In this document: piece by piece, positions 13,770 through 20,658 of the stretch | How positions within the stretch are numbered: position 1 is the stretch's first letter | Layout of the letters: the number at the start of each line of letters is the position of its first letter | DNA from: DASUZD01 sp036377055 | GTDB taxonomy: Bacteria > Actinomycetota > Thermoleophilia > Gaiellales > Gaiellaceae | DNA length: 22,477 nt | NCBI GenBank assembly: GCA_036377055.1 | Contig: DASUZD010000121.1 | Coordinates: 1-22,477, forward strand | Direction: 5' to 3' | The notes under the pieces: generated by a model | What the model was told of the DNA's origin: nothing | Seen by the model: only the letters and a program-made list of their open reading frames with translations | The model's database searches: none | Made by a program: the position numbers and the translations under genes

Positions 13770-15226
13770 CGCTCGTCATCCTCGACGGCTGGGGTTGCGC
13801 GCCGCCGGGACCGGGCAATGCCGTCGACCTCGCCGACACGCCGGTCTTCGACCGCCTCTGGACGACGTATCCGCACACGACGCTCGACGCATCGGGCGAG
13901 GCGGTCGGGCTCCCGCCCGGACAGATGGGCAACTCCGAGGTCGGGCACCTGACGATCGGATCGGGGCGGATCCTCGACCAGGACCTCCAGCGCGTGAACC
14001 GCGCGATCGCGAGCGGGGCGATCTTCGAGAACGAAGCGCTCGTCGGCGCCTTCGAGCGCGCGAAGGAGCGCGGGGGCAAGGTCCATCTCCTTGGCCTCGT
14101 CTCGCACGGCGGCGTGCACTCGCACATCGACCACCTGAAGGCGCTCCTCGAGCTCGCCCGGCGGCAGGTGATGTATGTGTACACCTACATCACCGCCTTC
14201 ACGGACGGTCGCGACGTCTCGCCGCACGCGGCCGTCCAGGACCTCGCCGAGCTTCCCGCGGACCGCATCGCCACCATCTCCGGCCGCTACTACGCGATGG
14301 ATCGCGACCAGCGCTGGGAGCGCACCGACCGCGCGCTCGACGCGATGCTGAACGGGACGACCGAGACCGCCGACGATCCCGTCGAGGCGATCCGAAGGAG
14401 CTACGACGCGGGCGTCACGGACGAGTTCGTCGTCCCGATCGCGCTGGCGGGCCGGCCGCGGGTCGATCTCGAACGCGACGCGCTCGTCTTCTTCAACTTC
14501 CGGCCCGATCGCGCCCGGCAGCTGAGCCAGCGCCTGCTGGAACGCGACGCCGACCTGACCACGATGACGCGCTACCGCGACGACTTCGACTGTCCCGTCG
14601 CGTTCGGCGAGCAGAAGGTCGCGCGGACTGCCGCGGAGGTCCTGTCCGAGAACGGCGTCCGCCAGCTCCACATCGCGGAGACCGAGAAGTACGCGCACGT
14701 CACGTACTTCTTCAACGGCGGCCGCGAGGAGCCGTGGCCGGGCGAGGAGCGGATCCTCGTCCCGTCGCCGCGCGACGTCCCGAGCTACGACCACAAGCCG
14801 GAGATGTCAGCCGACGAGGTCGCGAAGCGCTTCGCCGACGAGATCGGGAACGGCTACGGCTTCGGCGTCGTCAACTTCGCCAATCCGGACATGGTCGGGC
14901 ACACGGGCTCAATCCCCGCCGTCGTCCGCGCGGTGGAGACGACCGACCGCTGCCTGGGCCGCGTCGTGGACGCGGTCGAGCGCGCCGGCGGCGTCAGTCT
15001 CGTGACCGCCGACCACGGCAACGCGGAGCAGATGCTCGAGGAGGACGGCGTCAGCCCGCACACCGCGCACACGACGAACCCGGTCCCGCTGATCGTCACG
15101 AACCCTGAATCGAGGCTCGAGGACGGGGGCGAGCTGGCCGATCTGATGCCCACTGCGCTCGATCTTTTTGGGCTTGTAAAACCGGCCGAGATGACCGGGC
15201 GTAGTCTTAGAGCAAATTCGACCTAG
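13739..15226 (+). CDS. gpmI: 2,3-bisphosphoglycerate-independent phosphoglycerate mutase
   Basis: This metal-dependent mutase interconverts 3- and 2-phosphoglycerate through a phosphoserine intermediate and belongs to the alkaline phosphatase superfamily. The 495-aa length is normal. Visible sites are LVILDGWG (D16), GQMGNSEVGHLTIGSGRI with the nucleophile S66, AFTDGRDVSP, RYYAMDRDQRWER, YDHKPEMSA, FANPDMVGHTG and TADHGNAEQM, with HTAHTTNPVP near the end. The start is TTG at 13739, inside the tpiA 3' end. No ATG, GTG or TTG lies between it and the first conserved strand, and the upstream continuation of the frame is a shadow. Translation is probably coupled to tpiA. It extends the gap-pgk-tpiA block by one glycolytic step. 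Confidence 0.95.
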   Translation: MPGRSRFPLVALVILDGWGCAPPGPGNAVDLADTPVFDRLWTTYPHTTLDASGEAVGLPPGQMGNSEVGHLTIGSGRILDQDLQRVNRAIASGAIFENEALVGAFERAKERGGKVHLLGLVSHGGVHSHIDHLKALLELARRQVMYVYTYITAFTDGRDVSPHAAVQDLAELPADRIATISGRYYAMDRDQRWERTDRALDAMLNGTTETADDPVEAIRRSYDAGVTDEFVVPIALAGRPRVDLERDALVFFNFRPDRARQLSQRLLERDADLTTMTRYRDDFDCPVAFGEQKVARTAAEVLSENGVRQLHIAETEKYAHVTYFFNGGREEPWPGEERILVPSPRDVPSYDHKPEMSADEVAKRFADEIGNGYGFGVVNFANPDMVGHTGSIPAVVRAVETTDRCLGRVVDAVERAGGVSLVTADHGNAEQMLEEDGVSPHTAHTTNPVPLIVTNPESRLEDGGELADLMPTALDLFGLVKPAEMTGRSLRANST

Positions 15227-15229
15227 CGC

Positions 15230-15235
15230 TATACT
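15230..15235 (+). promoter_or_regulatory. -10 box (TATACT) for the sigma factor gene
   Basis: TATACT is the best -10 match in the window and ends 9 nt before the TTG at 15245, so the leader would be about 0-3 nt. TTAGAG (15207-15212) sits 17 nt upstream as a poor -35. It lies 4 bp after the gpmI stop. Confidence 0.5.
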
Positions 15236-15244
15236 CCGCCGGCT

Positions 15245-15838
15245 TTGCCCCTAGTACAGCCAGATCCCGGGGTTTTGCGGAAGGCTCAGAAGGGTGATGA
15301 GCGAGCCTTCTCGCTGATCGTGCGGGCGTACGAGGTCCCGGTCTTCAACTACATCCTGCGCCTCGTCGGCGACCGCTCGCTCGCCGAGGATCTGACCCAG
15401 GAGGTCTTCCTCCGCGTCTACCAAGGGCTCGCCGGCTTCTCGCTCCGCTCTCGCTTCACGACGTGGCTCTTCCAAGTGACGAAGAACCGCGTCCTCGACG
15501 AGCTGCGCGCGGTCGAGCGCCGTCCGCGCGCGGTCGTGGCGATCGACGACGTGCCGCCGCTCGAGGTGCTCGACCAGCCGTTCGAGCGGCTCGAGGCGAT
15601 CGACGCCGTCTGGCGCGCGGTCGAGGCCTTGAACGTCGACCTGAAGATGGCGCTGATGCTCCGCGACGTGGTCGGGCTCTCGTACACGGAGATCGCCGAC
15701 GCGCTCGAGATCACGCTCGCGACCGTGAAGTGGCGGATCTACAAGGCGCGTGAAGAGGTGCAGCTCTCGCTGGCCCGCGAGGGCATCACGATCGGGACGC
15801 AGAAGAGCGAGCCGGCTTCGGTCCCGGCACCCGTCTAG
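15245..15838 (+). CDS. ECF-type RNA polymerase sigma factor
   Basis: The 197-aa product has the two-domain layout of extracytoplasmic-function sigma factors. Region 2 spans about residues 20-85 (AFSLIVRAYEVPVFNYILRLVGD, AEDLTQEVFLRVYQGL, TWLFQVTKNRVLDELR). Region 4 spans about 125-178 (LMLRDVVGLSYTEIADALEITLATVKWRIYKAREEV), where the helix-turn-helix would bind the -35 element. A 20-residue tail rich in Ser, Pro and Ala follows. The TTG start sits just behind a TATACT box. No anti-sigma gene is next to it: the following gene is convergent. Its control may therefore be transcriptional or through a distant partner, possibly the nearby kinase, which is speculation. The TAG stop lies inside the left end of the 171-bp palindrome. 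Confidence 0.92.
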   Translation: MPLVQPDPGVLRKAQKGDERAFSLIVRAYEVPVFNYILRLVGDRSLAEDLTQEVFLRVYQGLAGFSLRSRFTTWLFQVTKNRVLDELRAVERRPRAVVAIDDVPPLEVLDQPFERLEAIDAVWRAVEALNVDLKMALMLRDVVGLSYTEIADALEITLATVKWRIYKAREEVQLSLAREGITIGTQKSEPASVPAPV

Positions 15839-16005
15839 GAGCGCTTGGCGGAACATCCGTTGTGCCGCCCGCGGCACGCTGCTCGCCCCGAGGCCGTGTC
15901 CTCAGTCGCGCCCGTATCGGATTGATACGGGCACTCCCTGCGTCCTTGCCTCGGAACGAGCATCGCACCGCGTGCGACGAAGGACGTTCCGCCAAGCGCT
16001 CCTAG
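15835..16005. repeat. 171-bp near-palindromic element between convergent genes
   Basis: The first 20 bp (15835-15854, starting CTAGGAGCGC) are the exact reverse complement of the last 20 (15986-16005). The centre is another perfect hairpin, GCCCGTATC (15910-15918) with GATACGGGC (15924-15932) around loop GGATT. Between them the arms still match imperfectly; for instance the 25-mers starting CGCGGCACGC and ending ACCGCG pair at 20 of 25 positions. Most plus-strand mismatches are C-A, which become G-U in minus-strand RNA. The TAG in each terminal CTAG is the stop of the adjoining gene. It could be a two-way terminator or a MITE-like element inserted at CTAG/TA. There is no ORF worth calling inside. 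Confidence 0.9.
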
Positions 16006-17042
16006 CGCGAATAGCGACGTAGCCACTCGGCGAGGTTCCGCGCCTGCTGCGCGGTGTCCCTCGAGTGCGGAACCGGCTGGACCGGCGGCGGACCCGGCGG
16101 GGAGGATGCGGTGCCTCCGCTGCGCGTCGCGAGGACGACGCCGAGCGCGATCGCGAGCGCCGCGAGGAGCACGGCCACGACGAGGAGCGGGCGGCGGCTC
16201 CGCGGCCGACGCGCGATCGCGACCGTCGGCGCCTCGCTGGCCCGCCCGATCGTCTGGCGGAGGTCGCGCTCGAGCTCCCCCGCCGAGGCCGGCCGGTCGA
16301 CCGGATCGGGCGCGAGGCAGCGCATGACGACCGCGGCGAGCGCGGCCGGGACGCGCTGCGGGAGCGGAGGCGGCGGCTTCCGTCGCGCGCCGAGCTCCGC
16401 GAGCGACTCGAAGCGGTATGGCGTGCGGCCCGAGAGGAGCTCGTAGAGGACGGCGCCCAGCGAGTAGAGGTCGGAGCGCGGCCCGATCTCGGCGCCTGCG
16501 GCCTGCTCCGGCGAGAGGTAGGCGGCGGTGCCGAGCAGCGTCCCGGCCTGCGTGAGCCGCGACGTGTCTTCGCCCCGAGCGACGCCGAAGTCGGCGACCT
16601 TGACGCGGCCGTCGCGCGCGACGAGGAGGTTCTGCGGCTTCACGTCGCGGTGCACGAGGCCGTGCGCGTGTGCGTGCGTCAGACCGGCGGAGGTCTGCGC
16701 GGCGATCTCGGCGGCCTCCTCGGGCGGAAGGGGACCGCGGCGTCGCAGCATGTCCGCGACCGTCTCGCCCTCGACGTACTCCATCACGATGAAGGGCCGG
16801 CCTGCGTCCTCGCCCGCGTCGAAGACGGCGACGACGTTCGGGTGCGAGAGGCGCGCCGCGAGGCGGGACTCGCGCGCGAACCGACGGCGCAGCTCGTCGT
16901 CTCGTGCCACGCTCGGGTCGAGGAGCTTGACCGCGACGCGCCGCTCGAGCTGCGCGTCCCGGCCCAGGTAGACGGAGGCCATCCCGCCGCGGCCCAGCGT
17001 CCGGTCGAGCGTGTACCGCCCGGCGATCGGCGTCGTGCTCAG
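16002..17042 (-). CDS. Membrane-anchored Ser/Thr protein kinase (PknB-like)
   Basis: The 346-aa product has a complete Hanks-type kinase domain (residues 10-265): GRGGMASVY loop (17-25), VAVK (K39), catalytic HRDVKPQN (D133), DFG (151-153), an activation segment with GTAAYLSPEQ and DLYSLGAVLYELLSG. A basic juxtamembrane stretch (RRPRSRRP) precedes one TM helix (285-306). Outside is a 40-residue tail, Pro-rich then RDTAQQARNLAEWLRRYSR, with no PASTA repeats, so any ligand sensing differs from PknB. The start is CTG at 17042, supported by GGAGG 6 nt upstream (17053-17049) and a CTGA overlap with the lipoprotein stop; no ATG, GTG or TTG is usable. The stop lies in the right end of the palindrome. 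Confidence 0.92.
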   Translation of the reverse strand: MSTTPIAGRYTLDRTLGRGGMASVYLGRDAQLERRVAVKLLDPSVARDDELRRRFARESRLAARLSHPNVVAVFDAGEDAGRPFIVMEYVEGETVADMLRRRGPLPPEEAAEIAAQTSAGLTHAHAHGLVHRDVKPQNLLVARDGRVKVADFGVARGEDTSRLTQAGTLLGTAAYLSPEQAAGAEIGPRSDLYSLGAVLYELLSGRTPYRFESLAELGARRKPPPPLPQRVPAALAAVVMRCLAPDPVDRPASAGELERDLRQTIGRASEAPTVAIARRPRSRRPLLVVAVLLAALAIALGVVLATRSGGTASSPPGPPPVQPVPHSRDTAQQARNLAEWLRRYSR

Positions 17043-17488
17043 TCGCCGCCTCCGTGCTTCTTCTTGTGGCCCTTGCCGTGCCCGTGGTCCTTGCCCTTGT
17101 CCTCGGCCGGAGGCGGAGGCGGAGGCGGCGGAGGCGGAGGCGGAGGCTGCTTCGGCTGGGCCGCCATGCACGCAGCGCTCGTGCGATCCGCGAGGTCGTT
17201 CACCGCCGACTGCAGCGACTCCTGAAAGGCCGACGGTACGGTCCCGATGCTCTGGATCGTCCGCTGCTGGAGCGCGGTCGCGCTCGCGGCCGCGCCGCAC
17301 GCGTCGCCCGCCCCGAGCTGCGCGGCGACCTGGTCGCTCGCAGCCGCGAGGCTCCGTGCGAGGGGGCCTGGGAGCTTCGGGGCGGGCACCGCCTTCGGGC
17401 CGCCCGATCCGCACGCGGCGAGGACGATGCAGGCGCTACATGCCGAGAGCAAGACGGCCGGCCAGCGTCTCCGGCAGACCTGCGTCAA
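17039..17488 (-). CDS. Proline-rich lipoprotein of unknown function
   Basis: The 149-aa product has a lipoprotein signal: RRRWPAVLLSACSACIVLAAC with lipobox LAAC (C26), so it should be anchored outside the membrane. Residues about 40-115 are helical and contain cysteines in GDACGAA and SAACMAA that may form a disulfide. Then come 13 consecutive prolines and a Lys/His/Gly tail (EDKGKDHGHGKGHKKKHGGGD). The tail could bind metal, polyphosphate or an acidic cell-wall polymer; nothing in the sequence decides. The TTG start at 17488 is supported by AGGAGGAG (17500-17493). It begins 53 nt inside the phosphoesterase gene and ends in the CTGA overlap with the kinase, so it may be an outside partner of that kinase. 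Confidence 0.8.
   Translation of the reverse strand: MTQVCRRRWPAVLLSACSACIVLAACGSGGPKAVPAPKLPGPLARSLAAASDQVAAQLGAGDACGAAASATALQQRTIQSIGTVPSAFQESLQSAVNDLADRTSAACMAAQPKQPPPPPPPPPPPPPAEDKGKDHGHGKGHKKKHGGGD
17109..17147. repeat. GGAGGC/GGC microsatellite coding 13 prolines
   Basis: Thirty-nine bases made of GGAGGC units with one GGC interruption encode the polyproline run of the lipoprotein on the minus strand. Such an array can change length by slippage in steps of 3 or 6 bases without breaking the frame. Confidence 0.8.
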
Positions 17489-18161
17489 GGATCTCCTCCT
17501 GCGTTCGCTCCACCGCGTACGGAACACGATGGAAGAGGGCGCGCTTCCTGTCGAGGTCGAGGATGACGTACGCGGCCCGCGGGTCGCCGTCGCGCGGCTG
17601 GCCGACCGAGCCCGGGTTGAGGAGCCACCGGCTCGCGGCGAGGTCGACCTCGGTGTCGGCCGGCGCCAGCGAGTCTCCGAGCGACCGTCCCTCCTGCGGG
17701 TAGGCGAACGCGACGTGGCTGTGGCCGACCAGGACGACCGGGGCGGAGGTGAGGCGGATCGCGGCGCGCGCGGCCTCGTCGGTGAGGACGTACTCCCAGA
17801 CGGGGTCGCGCGGGCTCGCGTGGAAGAGCTCGGCTCCGTTCGCCTTCGCCGTTGTCTGCCGCCCCTTGAGGTAAACGCGCGCCTCGGCCGTCAGCACTGC
17901 CCGCGACCACTGCGCCGCCGCGGCCGCGTCCGGGCTGAAGTCGGCGAGGTCGATGCTCCCTGTCACGCCGAGATCGTGGTTGCCGACGAGGCAGATCGCC
18001 GCGGCGTCGGAGACGGTCGCGCAGCACTCGTTCGGACGTGCTCCGTAACCGACGAGGTCGCCGAGGCACCAGATCGCGTCGACCTCGTCGCCGATCGCGT
18101 CCAGCACTGCCGTCAGGGCGTGGTGGTTACCGTGAATGTCGGAGATGACGGCTACACGCAT
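17436..18161 (-). CDS. Calcineurin-like metallophosphoesterase (YfcE/MJ0936 type)
   Basis: The 241-aa product carries the full two-metal phosphoesterase motif set: SDIHGN (D8, H10), LGDLVGYG (D35), VGNHD (N61, H62) and VGHSH near residue 150, followed by NPGSVGQPRDGDPRAAYVILD. GDLVGYGARPNECC is typical of the small YfcE-type phosphodiesterases. These are cytoplasmic and hydrolyse phosphodiesters or phosphomonoesters; the natural substrate is rarely known. The ATG at 18161 is supported by immediate homology (MRVAVISDIHGNHHAL). It is first in a minus-strand operon with the lipoprotein and the kinase. Its start codon shares the CATG tetranucleotide with the likely start of the divergent protease gene. 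Confidence 0.92.
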   Translation of the reverse strand: MRVAVISDIHGNHHALTAVLDAIGDEVDAIWCLGDLVGYGARPNECCATVSDAAAICLVGNHDLGVTGSIDLADFSPDAAAAAQWSRAVLTAEARVYLKGRQTTAKANGAELFHASPRDPVWEYVLTDEAARAAIRLTSAPVVLVGHSHVAFAYPQEGRSLGDSLAPADTEVDLAASRWLLNPGSVGQPRDGDPRAAYVILDLDRKRALFHRVPYAVERTQEEILDAGLPETLAGRLALGM

Positions 18162-19416
18162 GGTCCGCGCGGCAGGGACCTTACTCGCCGTTGGTGCATG
18201 GCTCGGTGCCGCCGCGCTCCTCTGGCGGACGCACGTGCCGGCGAACCTCCGACTCCCGGCGCTCGATCCGCGCGACGTCTTCGGGGCCGGGACCGTTCAC
18301 TCCGCCCACGTTCACGACCGGTTCCTACGCCTCGACTGGCTCGCCGAGGTCGCGTTCGTGCTCGCGGCGCTCTGGCGCCTCGCCGTCCGCGGGCCGCAGA
18401 TCGCGGCCCGGCTCCGCGGCGGCCCGATCGTTCGGGGCCTCCTGCTCGCCCTGATCGCGTGGATCCTGGTCTGGCTCGTGCGCTTCCCGTTCGGCCTCCT
18501 CGCGTACTGGTGGGAGTGGCACTACGGGATCTCGCGGCAGGGCGTCGGCGCGTGGCTGGTCGACCGGCTCCCGTCTCCAGTCGAGGTCGCCGTCCTCCTC
18601 GCGGCGGTCGCGGGCGCGATGCTGCTCGCGCGCGCGCTCGGCCGGCGCTGGTGGGTCGCGGCGGCGCCGGTCCTCGCGCTCCTCGGTCTCGTGTTCGCGT
18701 TCGTGCAGCCGCTGCTCGGACCGACGCTGCACCCTTTGCGAAACGGCGCACTGCTGGCGGAGACGCGGAGCGCCGGAGTGAAGGCGGGCGTCGACCGCGT
18801 CGCGAAGAAGACGCGAGCTGCGAACGCCGAGGCGGTCGGAATCGGGCCGACGCGGCGCGTGATCTTCGACGACACGCTCGTCGGCGGGTTCGACACGTCG
18901 GCGCTTCGCTTTGCCGGCGCCCATGAGCTGGCCCACCTCTCGCGGCACCACATCTGGAAGGGCGTCGGCTGGTTCGCGCTCTTCTCGCTGCCGTGCGCCT
19001 TCGTCCTCGCCTGGACGACCGAGCGGCGGGGCGGCCTCGCGCGCCCAGGCACGGTGCCGCTCGCGCTCCTCGTCGCCTTCGGCCTCCAGCTCCTCTCGGT
19101 CCCGATCGGCGGGACGATCGCCCGCCGTTACGAGGCCGAGGCGGACTGGACCGCGCTCGAACGCACAGACGATCCGGCAGCCGCCGGCACACTCTTCAGG
19201 GGCTTCGCGAGCGCGAACCTCGAAGATCCCGAACCCCCGGCGTGGGCACGCATCCTGCTCGACGACCACCCGTCGCTGCTCCAGCGGGTCGAGCTGGCGC
19301 AGGCGTGGTCGGAGCGCGCTACTGCATCGGCGGGTTCTCGGGGAGGTTCCGAATTCCCTCGCGGGTCGACCACTTCGACCACGCGTCCTGCATCGCGTCG
19401 ACGAGCTCCTTCATGA
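18160..19416 (+). CDS. M48 (Ste24/HtpX-like) membrane metalloprotease
   Basis: The product (418 aa from ATG 18160) is an integral-membrane zinc protease. HELAH at 255-259 gives the HExxH site, and YEAEADWTALE near residue 325 supplies the downstream glutamate ligand (ExxxD). Several hydrophobic helices lie before the site (about 3-22, 62-80, 93-117, 145-162, 168-185) and at least two after. WEWHYGISRQGVGAWLVD matches the Ste24-type segment before the core. Such enzymes cleave or clear membrane proteins and act in quality control. ATG 18136 would add eight residues but runs into the divergent gene. The conserved part ends at HPSLLQRVELAQAWSERA; the last 32 residues are encoded opposite the DUF3467 gene and look non-native. 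Confidence 0.88.
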   Translation: MVRAAGTLLAVGAWLGAAALLWRTHVPANLRLPALDPRDVFGAGTVHSAHVHDRFLRLDWLAEVAFVLAALWRLAVRGPQIAARLRGGPIVRGLLLALIAWILVWLVRFPFGLLAYWWEWHYGISRQGVGAWLVDRLPSPVEVAVLLAAVAGAMLLARALGRRWWVAAAPVLALLGLVFAFVQPLLGPTLHPLRNGALLAETRSAGVKAGVDRVAKKTRAANAEAVGIGPTRRVIFDDTLVGGFDTSALRFAGAHELAHLSRHHIWKGVGWFALFSLPCAFVLAWTTERRGGLARPGTVPLALLVAFGLQLLSVPIGGTIARRYEAEADWTALERTDDPAAAGTLFRGFASANLEDPEPPAWARILLDDHPSLLQRVELAQAWSERATASAGSRGGSEFPRGSTTSTTRPASRRRAPS

Positions 19417-19615
19417 ACCGCGTGGACATGTTCACGCGCGACACGACCACTCCCGGGACGTCGCCTTCCTCGATCTCGTGGTCGACGCGCGCGAACGTGA
19501 CCGTGAACTCGTAGTCCGAGAACGTGACGTTCGCGAAGTTCGCGTAGACGCCCGCCATCTGCTCGGGGTCGAGGTGGATGTTGAGCTGGCGCTCCGGGAC
19601 GTCGTGATCGTCCAC
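19319..19615 (-). CDS. DUF3467 family protein
   Basis: The 98-aa product matches the DUF3467 pattern: an early Y-x-N-F segment (GVYANFANVTFSDYEFTVTFARVD), then VSRVNMSTRFMKELVDAMQDAWSKW. In this family the protein is small, cytoplasmic and of unknown function. The GTG start at 19615 is preceded by TAGTAT 9 nt upstream. It is divergent from the RCK channel gene, with 20 bp between starts, and its 3' 98 bp overlap the protease gene tail on the other strand. It appears to be a single-gene unit. Confidence 0.85.
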   Translation of the reverse strand: MDDHDVPERQLNIHLDPEQMAGVYANFANVTFSDYEFTVTFARVDHEIEEGDVPGVVVSRVNMSTRFMKELVDAMQDAWSKWSTREGIRNLPENPPMQ

Positions 19616-19623
19616 GAGCCCAC

Positions 19624-19630
19624 GATACTA
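19624..19630. promoter_or_regulatory. Shared divergent -10 region, DUF3467 and RCK channel
   Basis: On the minus strand TAGTAT (19630-19625) lies 9 nt before the DUF3467 GTG. On the plus strand GATACT (19624-19629) lies 6 nt before the channel GTG. The two boxes overlap by five base pairs, so one AT-rich patch in a 20-bp gap probably serves both directions. Confidence 0.4.
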
Positions 19631-19635
19631 CGCCC

Positions 19636-20658
19636 GTGGAGGACGGCATCACCGTGCGCCGCGCAGCGGCTGCGCTGGTCGCGCTCGCGGCGCTGCTCGT
19701 CGGGGGAACCGTCGGCTTCCACCTGATCGCGCACGAGAGCTGGATCGCGGCGTTCTATCGCACCGTCGTCACCGCCTCGCTCACCGGGCTCGACAGCGTT
19801 CCCGGCGGCGTCGGCGCGAAGCTGCTCACGATCGCGCTCGTGCTCACGGGCGTGGCACTCTTGGCCTACGTCGGCTCGGTCGTCGTCGAGGCGATCGCGC
19901 GCGGCGTGCTCGGGGGTGCTTGGGCGGAGAAGAAGAGGAGGCGGGCGATCGAGTCCCTGCACGACCACTACATCATCTGCGGCTACGGCCGGGTCGGCCG
20001 GCGGGTGGCCGAGGAGTTCGCGGCCGCGGACGCGCCGTTCGTCGTCCTCGACTTCAGCGCGGAGGCGATCGCGGCCGCGCGAGAGGAGCAGGTGCTCCTC
20101 GTCGAGGGGAGCGGGGAGGAGGACGCGGACCTCACGCGGGCCGGCATCGCACGCGCGCGCGGCCTCGTGGCCGCCTCCGACGACGACGCGGCGAACCTCT
20201 ACATCACGCTCTCGGCCAAGTCGCAGCGGCCGGACCTCGTGGTCGTCGCGCGGGCGTCGGACGAGGAGGCAGAGAAGAAGATCCGGCTCGCCGGCGCCGA
20301 CCGCGTCGTGACGCCGTACACGATCGCCGGCCGCGTGATGGCGAACCTGATGATCAAGCCCCAGGTGGCGGCGTTCCTCAACGTCGTGTCGCGTCCGGGC
20401 GGTCCGGATCTGAGCATCGAGCAGATCGAGGTGCGGCCCGGTTGCGGGCAGGAGGGGAAGTCGATCGGCGAGCTGCGCGTGCAGGAGCGGACGGGCGCGT
20501 ACATCGCGGCCGTGCGACGGCAGGACGGCTCGTTCGACACCCGGCCGTCCGCCGACAGCGTGCTCTCCGGCGGCGACGTGCTCGTGGGCGTCGGCCGCGC
20601 GGACGAGATCCGCGCGCTCGAGGAGCTCTTCGCGCCGCGCGAGGCCGTTGCCGGCTAA
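19636..20658 (+). CDS. Two-TM RCK-domain ion channel (TrkA-like)
   Basis: The 340-aa product has the layout of a two-helix channel with a cytoplasmic RCK gate. TM1 is about 8-30, a pore loop about 36-56 and TM2 about 61-88. RCK_N (about 110-225) contains the NAD/ligand fold YIICGYGRVGRRVAEEF, then LDFSAEAI and DLTRAGI. RCK_C is about 255-335 (IEVRPGCGQEGKSIGEL, LSGGDVLVGVGRADEI). The pore loop reads TVVTASLTGLDSVP and lacks the TVGYGD potassium filter, so K+ selectivity cannot be assumed. GTG is the start, with a -10 box 6 nt upstream and no Shine-Dalgarno. The stop overlaps argS by 11 nt, which couples them. Confidence 0.88.
   Translation: MEDGITVRRAAAALVALAALLVGGTVGFHLIAHESWIAAFYRTVVTASLTGLDSVPGGVGAKLLTIALVLTGVALLAYVGSVVVEAIARGVLGGAWAEKKRRRAIESLHDHYIICGYGRVGRRVAEEFAAADAPFVVLDFSAEAIAAAREEQVLLVEGSGEEDADLTRAGIARARGLVAASDDDAANLYITLSAKSQRPDLVVVARASDEEAEKKIRLAGADRVVTPYTIAGRVMANLMIKPQVAAFLNVVSRPGGPDLSIEQIEVRPGCGQEGKSIGELRVQERTGAYIAAVRRQDGSFDTRPSADSVLSGGDVLVGVGRADEIRALEELFAPREAVAG

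Noticed and set aside
15751..16026. Small ORFs inside or across the 171-bp palindrome
   Set aside because: They arise from the inverted repeat in several frames, with no ribosome site, and the palindrome explains the sequence better.
18136..18159. Earlier ATG for the M48 protease
   Set aside because: It would add eight residues antisense to the phosphoesterase start without a better ribosome site. It cannot be excluded, but the TM helix begins right after 18160.
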